DNA of 17,360 bases from JBDIAR01 sp039812545 (GTDB lineage Bacteria > Actinomycetota > Actinomycetes > Actinomycetales > Dermatophilaceae), in contig JBDIAR010000064.1 of the NCBI GenBank assembly GCA_039812545.1, positions 1 through 17,360 of the forward strand, given 5' to 3'. Positions within the stretch are counted from its first letter, which is position 1. Each line of letters opens with the position of its first letter. Made by a program: the position numbers and the translations under genes. The notes below the pieces were generated by a model, which made no database searches, was not told the origin of the DNA, and was given only the letters and a program-made list of their open reading frames with translations. This document shows positions 15,226-17,360 of the stretch, piece after piece.

Positions 15226-15402
15226 CTACACGACCGGCAGGGATGTACCCGGGGGCGCCGGAAGCGGCGGCTGCCCCGATGCCGGCCGCGGGCACGTGCA
15301 TTGCTGCGGTGCCGGGACCTTCGCCATGACCTCCTCGGCGTGCCGGCCACAGCCGCGCCAGGTGGTCTTGCCGCAGGTGCCGCAGGGTGCTGGACTACAC
15401 AT
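15226..15402 (-). CDS. Cysteine-rich microprotein (58 aa), CGKTTWxGCGxH family
   Basis: A 58-residue protein beginning MCSPAPCGTCGKTTWRGC. Cysteines are at 2, 7, 10, 18, 35 and 37, with His21. The order C7-x2-C10-GKTTW-x-G-C18-G-x-H21, then VMxxVPxxQQC35, is shared almost exactly with the divergent 55-residue protein at 15541. C7, C10, C18 and H21 could form a small zinc site or carry sulfur or copper; none of this is shown. The tail (38-58) is Pro-rich and unlike its paralogue. GGAG lies five bases before the ATG. It is the first gene of an operon with the PIG-L deacetylase (3 bp gap) and rhodanese lipoprotein. I recall similar small actinobacterial proteins annotated only as hypothetical. 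The tight spacing, good Shine-Dalgarno and paralogy make it a real gene. Confidence 0.85.
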   Translation of the reverse strand: MCSPAPCGTCGKTTWRGCGRHAEEVMAKVPAPQQCTCPRPASGQPPLPAPPGTSLPVV

Positions 15403-15475
15403 CAGGGCTCCAATTCTGGGTATGCGTGTCGATCATCTCGTATGCCGGTCGCGATCCGTCGCGGGTCACCGGGGC

Positions 15476-15491
15476 ATACCCCCTAGGGTAT
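15476..15491. promoter_or_regulatory. CsoR/CstR-type operator between divergent microprotein genes
   Basis: ATACCCCCTAGGGTAT has 6-bp inverted arms (ATACCC/GGGTAT) and a 4-bp centre, and differs from the site at 13195-13210 only in two central bases. It lies 49 bp before the plus-strand microprotein ATG and 73 bp before the minus-strand one, so one repressor could control both directions. It overlaps the putative plus-strand -10. CsoR-family repressors release such sites on Cu(I) or, for CstR, on persulfide; which applies cannot be read from the site. Confidence 0.75.
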
Positions 15492-15494
15492 ATT
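15489..15494 (+). promoter_or_regulatory. -10 element (TATATT) of the plus-strand microprotein gene
   Basis: TATATT matches the TATAAT consensus at five of six bases and overlaps the right arm of the operator by three bases, which is a simple arrangement for repression. The -35 position (about 15466-15471) reads TCACCG and is poor, as expected for a promoter with a repressor site in the spacer. Confidence 0.5.
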
Positions 15495-15540
15495 AGGCGA
15501 CGGTTCATGGCATACCGAAACACCATCTTGGAGGTCAGCG

Positions 15541-15708
15541 ATGTGCAGGCAAGTGACGTGCCGCAAGTGTGGCAAGACGACCTGGGCGGGGTGCGGGCAG
15601 CACGTCGACCAGGTGATGCGGGGAGTGCCGAAGTCCCAGCAGTGCGCGGGGCACGCCGGCGAACCGCGGACGGGCGGATTCTTCAAGCGACTGTTCGGCG
15701 GCGGCTGA
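15541..15708 (+). CDS. Cysteine-rich microprotein (55 aa), CGKTTWxGCGxH family
   Basis: A 55-residue protein beginning MCRQVTCRKCGKTTWAGC. Cysteines are at 2, 7, 10, 18 and 35, with His21 and His38. It shares C2, C7-x2-C10-GKTTW-x-G-C18-G-x-H21-x4-VM-x2-VP-x2-QQC35 with the divergently encoded 58-residue protein, so the two arose by duplication. The tail differs: after a GxHxG stretch it ends in GGFFKRLFGGG, a basic-hydrophobic end that might touch membrane or a partner. A strong GGAGG (15530-15534) is six bases before the ATG, and a clear hairpin terminator follows, so it is a single-gene unit. The CsoR/CstR-type operator lies 49 bp upstream. Sulfur or metal binding is a reasonable guess; no function is known to me for this family. 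Confidence 0.88.
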   Translation: MCRQVTCRKCGKTTWAGCGQHVDQVMRGVPKSQQCAGHAGEPRTGGFFKRLFGGG

Positions 15709-15718
15709 CGCCGGTGCT

Positions 15719-15751
15719 CCGCAGGGCGCGCCGACGGAACGGGCCCTGCGG
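15719..15751 (+). terminator. Terminator hairpin after the 55-aa microprotein gene
   Basis: A perfect 9-bp stem, CCGCAGGGC (15719-15727) / GCCCTGCGG (15743-15751), with a 15-nt loop, extended by two more pairs beyond a T-T mismatch. It begins 11 bases after the stop codon. Confidence 0.6.
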
Positions 15752-15857
15752 TGCTCTCGGCAGTGTCGTGCCCTGCCACCGAGGCGCGGAATCGGTCGCC
15801 GGCTGCCCGCAAGAATGATCTGGCACTGGCAGACGTTTGGCGGAAGAGTGGCCCCTC

Positions 15858-16745
15858 GTGAGTGCTGAACCCGCGACCGATGAGGCCCTGGACGAGCGGC
15901 TCCGTGTCGCCGCGAGGCTGGACGTCGACGACCTCGTGGAACTCGGGTGCGACCTGGCCGAAGCGGGCCGGCTGTCCGAGGCGGAGATGTGCTTCCGCGC
16001 GTGCTCCGACGCCGGCTCGGCCATCGGTTCCTTCAACCTCGGGAACGCTCTGGCGGAGCAGGAACGCTGGCTGGAGGCCGTGACGGCATACGAGTTGGCA
16101 CTCCAACGTGACGAAAGCGACGCGTGGCTCAACCTCGGGGTGGTCCTGCACGAGCTCGGCGATCTCGCGGGTGAGATCCGTGCCTACCGGGCCGCGGAAG
16201 CGGCGGGCGACACATTCGGAACGCTCTCCTTGGCCTTCGCCCTGCGCGAGCTGGGCGAGCGAGACGCGGCGATGGAAGCCGCCGAGCGCGCCGCGGCCTG
16301 CGGCAACGACACGGCCGCCGCCGCCGTCGCGTGCTGGCAGTGGTGCACATCGCTCGACCCCGCACTCGAACCCGCCCTGCGTGCCGGTGCGGACCACTTC
16401 CCCGCGACCAGGGCCGACCTGGGGGATCTGCTGATCGGGACGGGCCGCATTCAAGAAGCCCGCACGGTGTTCGAGCTCGGCGTGGCGCTCGGCGAAATCG
16501 AGAGCATGGTGCCGCTCGGCAATCTGTGCAAGGGTCTGCTGGATGACGCCGCTGCCGCTGAGGCCGCCTATCGGGCCGGCGTCGCGCACGGTGATCCGCA
16601 CGCACACCACAATCTCGCCGTGCTACTGACGCGTCGCCGGATCGTGGTCGACGGCGAATCGGGCCACGCCGACGCCCGTTGTCACCGGTACACCCGCGAC
16701 CGGTGCTCAATGCCGAGCGCGATGATCACCATGCGCTCGTCGTAG
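15858..16745 (+). CDS. TPR/Sel1-like repeat protein, C-terminus probably disrupted
   Basis: About 295 residues made mostly of helical hairpin repeats of TPR or Sel1-like type: DDLVELGCDLAEAGRLSEAEMCFR, then SAIGSFNLGNALAEQ, then WLNLGVVLHELGD, TFGTLSLAFALRELGE, and HHNLAVLL near the end. Such repeats usually mediate protein contacts; no catalytic domain is attached. I prefer GTG 15858 with GGAAGAG nine bases upstream; TTG 15837 in the same frame is an alternative. After the last repeat helix (about 16625) the sequence stops looking like a TPR and becomes Arg/Ser-rich, and the final 64 bases overlap the convergent toxin gene. This looks like a gene whose end was replaced when the toxin-antitoxin pair arrived, or one that ends at a chance stop. 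No partner gene is adjacent. Confidence 0.75.
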   Translation: MSAEPATDEALDERLRVAARLDVDDLVELGCDLAEAGRLSEAEMCFRACSDAGSAIGSFNLGNALAEQERWLEAVTAYELALQRDESDAWLNLGVVLHELGDLAGEIRAYRAAEAAGDTFGTLSLAFALRELGERDAAMEAAERAAACGNDTAAAAVACWQWCTSLDPALEPALRAGADHFPATRADLGDLLIGTGRIQEARTVFELGVALGEIESMVPLGNLCKGLLDDAAAAEAAYRAGVAHGDPHAHHNLAVLLTRRRIVVDGESGHADARCHRYTRDRCSMPSAMITMRSS

Positions 16746-16954
16746 ATGTCCGCGACAACACGCCAGTCTCCAACCCGGTAGCGCCACAGTCCGCTCAGGG
16801 TACCCGTCAGTGCCTTCCCGCTGACCCGAGGGTCCTCGGTTTGCGCGATGCCGGTCAAGTAGTCCGTGATCCTCCTGGCTGTCGGCCGGTCCTTACGCGC
16901 CAACGCGCGCAACTGCTTCGCCGCGTCCGGGTGCAGCTCAATCGTCCAAGCCAA
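16682..16954 (-). CDS. relE: RelE/ParE-family toxin
   Basis: A 90-residue RelE-fold toxin: MAWTIELHPDAAKQL start, a long helix with ALARKDRPTARRITDYL, then GKALTGTLSGLWRYRVGDWRVVADI and a C-terminal VIIALGIEHRSRVY, the usual order of the superfamily. Chromosomal RelE homologues commonly cut mRNA at the ribosome; substrate is not proven by sequence. It starts at TTG 16954, the only start codon in frame near the family N-terminus, inside the last 17 bases of the antitoxin gene, so it is translated by coupling and at a low level. The R-rich C-terminal end (R86, Y89) is normal for active RelE toxins. The 3' end converges on the TPR gene. Confidence 0.92.
   Translation of the reverse strand: MAWTIELHPDAAKQLRALARKDRPTARRITDYLTGIAQTEDPRVSGKALTGTLSGLWRYRVGDWRVVADIYDERMVIIALGIEHRSRVYR
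16683..16705 (-). terminator. Hairpin over the toxin stop codon
   Basis: CACCGGT (16683-16689) pairs with ACCGGTG (16699-16705) across 9 nt. It spans the last toxin codons and stop, and also lies in the extended tail of the convergent TPR frame. A terminator role is possible; the coding constraint on both sides makes chance plausible too. Confidence 0.35.
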
Positions 16955-17165
16955 GGTCGGCCACCACCTCGGCCAGGGTCTCGGTCGTCACCGCCCCGGA
17001 TCGGACCTCGACGGCCCGCTGAGCGACGTCGTACTCCCACTCGACCTGAGGCAAGCCGCGTTCGATCGCTTCGCGCAGGTAGAACGACCGGGACCGGTGG
17101 GTCCGCGCTGCAAGGGCGTCAAGTCGTCGCTGAGTCTCTTCCGGGATGCGCACGCTCGTGGCCAT
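16938..17165 (-). CDS. relB: RelB-like ribbon-helix-helix antitoxin
   Basis: A 75-residue antitoxin. The N-terminus MATSVRIPEETQRRLDALA is a ribbon-helix-helix strand and first helix, and SRSFYLREAIERGL is the second helix, giving a DNA-binding dimer of about 45 residues. The C-terminal part (about 46-75), ending VVADLGLDD, would wrap and block the toxin. It precedes the toxin with a 17-bp overlap, the normal antitoxin-first order. Two ATG codons stand in tandem (17168 and 17165); AGGAGG is only one base from the first but four from the second, so I choose 17165. A palindrome upstream (17194-17210) is the probable site of autorepression. Confidence 0.9.
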   Translation of the reverse strand: MATSVRIPEETQRRLDALAARTHRSRSFYLREAIERGLPQVEWEYDVAQRAVEVRSGAVTTETLAEVVADLGLDD

Positions 17166-17169
17166 CATG

Positions 17170-17175
17170 CCTCCT
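17170..17175 (-). promoter_or_regulatory. Shine-Dalgarno (AGGAGG) deciding the antitoxin start
   Basis: A full-consensus AGGAGG on the minus strand is followed by C, ATG, ATG. The spacing favours the second ATG (17165). It is the strongest ribosome-binding site in the window, while the coupled toxin has a TTG start and no clear one, a bias that keeps antitoxin in excess. Confidence 0.75.
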
Positions 17176-17193
17176 GACGACGACGTATTCGGA

Positions 17194-17210
17194 TGACTAC
17201 AGCGTAGTCA
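17194..17210. promoter_or_regulatory. Palindromic operator/promoter of the toxin-antitoxin operon
   Basis: TGACTAC-AGC-GTAGTCA is a perfect 7-bp inverted repeat with a 3-bp centre, 29 bp upstream of the antitoxin start. On the minus strand TTGACT (17211-17206) is a good -35 lying in the palindrome; a poor -10 (TACGTC, 17187-17182) follows at 18 bp. Binding of the ribbon-helix-helix antitoxin here would repress the operon, as in known RelBE systems. Confidence 0.65.
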
Positions 17211-17211
17211 A

Positions 17212-17360
17212 CCGGTCAAGGTCGTACGTCTCGGTCAGACGAGGGTGCCGGTAGCACCGTTCGGCCAGAACCCGTTAGTTGCGGTAGATCGACGGGCGTC
17301 TGGCGGCCGGGGAGGGCTCGGATCAAGACCCGAGGATGGCCGATGCGGGCCTGTGACCTG
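17212..17360. other. No identifiable feature at the right edge
   Basis: These 149 bases hold no ORF I can support. A small 5-bp hairpin, GGTGC (17244-17248) / GCACC (17254-17258), and a possible start codon at 17343 are visible, but the window ends too soon to judge either. Confidence 0.4.

Noticed and set aside
14012..15301. A 429-residue minus-strand ORF covering the rhodanese lipoprotein and upstream
   Set aside because: Only its last 165 residues are protein-like; the rest is an out-of-frame reading of the PIG-L and microprotein genes, and ATG 14509 begins a perfect lipoprotein signal.
15418..15423. A single GGGTAT half-site near the minus-strand microprotein start
   Set aside because: No ATACCC partner stands at operator distance, and GGTATGC is a common word in this genome segment.
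16798..16805. Palindrome GGGTACCC as a third regulator site
   Set aside because: It lies inside the toxin coding region and lacks the arm and centre lengths of the two operators.
17236..17275. Possible tRNA-like or attachment-site sequence at the right edge
   Set aside because: Only a 5-bp hairpin can be drawn; no cloverleaf, anticodon arm or duplicated core is visible.

Overview
This is a high-GC (roughly 70%) chromosomal segment of an actinobacterium. The signs are strong G/C third-position bias, GTG and TTG starts, probable leaderless transcripts, and close relatives of mycobacterial proteins (WS/DGAT acyltransferase, GabD2-type aldehyde dehydrogenase, ChoD-type GMC oxidoreductase). I cannot place it below class from sequence alone; a Micrococcales-like organism is a guess. 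I see no rRNA, tRNA, CRISPR array, insertion sequence or phage gene.

Left part (1-9300), lipid and aldehyde metabolism. Three minus-strand genes encode a wax ester synthase/diacylglycerol acyltransferase (3999-5705), a large reductase whose C-terminal half resembles cyanobacterial acyl-ACP reductase and which ends in a zinc-ribbon-like tail (1450-3819), and a CNNM/CorC-type membrane protein (60-1382) that runs into a 13-bp tandem repeat. Divergent from them is a plus-strand pair one base apart: a GabD2-type aldehyde dehydrogenase (5917-7545) and a ChoD-like FAD oxidoreductase with a ferredoxin-type Cys cluster (7547-9286). Read together they suggest interconversion of fatty acyl, aldehyde, alcohol and wax ester or neutral lipid, but substrates are inferred.

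Middle part (9400-13180). An XRE-like protein of unknown function (9415-10329) is followed by a secreted ferritin-like DUF2202 protein (10513-11256) and an OmpR-type response regulator/histidine kinase pair (11339-13158). An 11-bp-period direct repeat (TTCACA x2) upstream of the DUF2202 gene is a candidate site for that regulator.

Right-centre part (13190-15760), the most interesting. Two nearly identical CsoR/CstR-type operators (ATACCCCCnnGGGTAT) lie 2.3 kb apart. One precedes a thioredoxin-rhodanese fusion. The other sits between two divergent genes for paralogous cysteine-rich microproteins of 55 and 58 aa that share the core CGKTTWxGCGxH; both were too short for routine ORF listing. The minus-strand microprotein begins a tightly coupled operon with a PIG-L deacetylase and a rhodanese lipoprotein. 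I infer a small persulfide/sulfane-sulfur or copper-responsive regulon whose repressor is encoded elsewhere.

Right end (15860-17360). A TPR-like protein seems to lose its normal C-terminus where it runs into a convergent RelE/RelB-type toxin-antitoxin pair with its own palindromic operator. The last 150 bases hold nothing I can name. Across the whole window the non-palindromic heptamer GGCATAC/GTATGCC is far more frequent than composition predicts.
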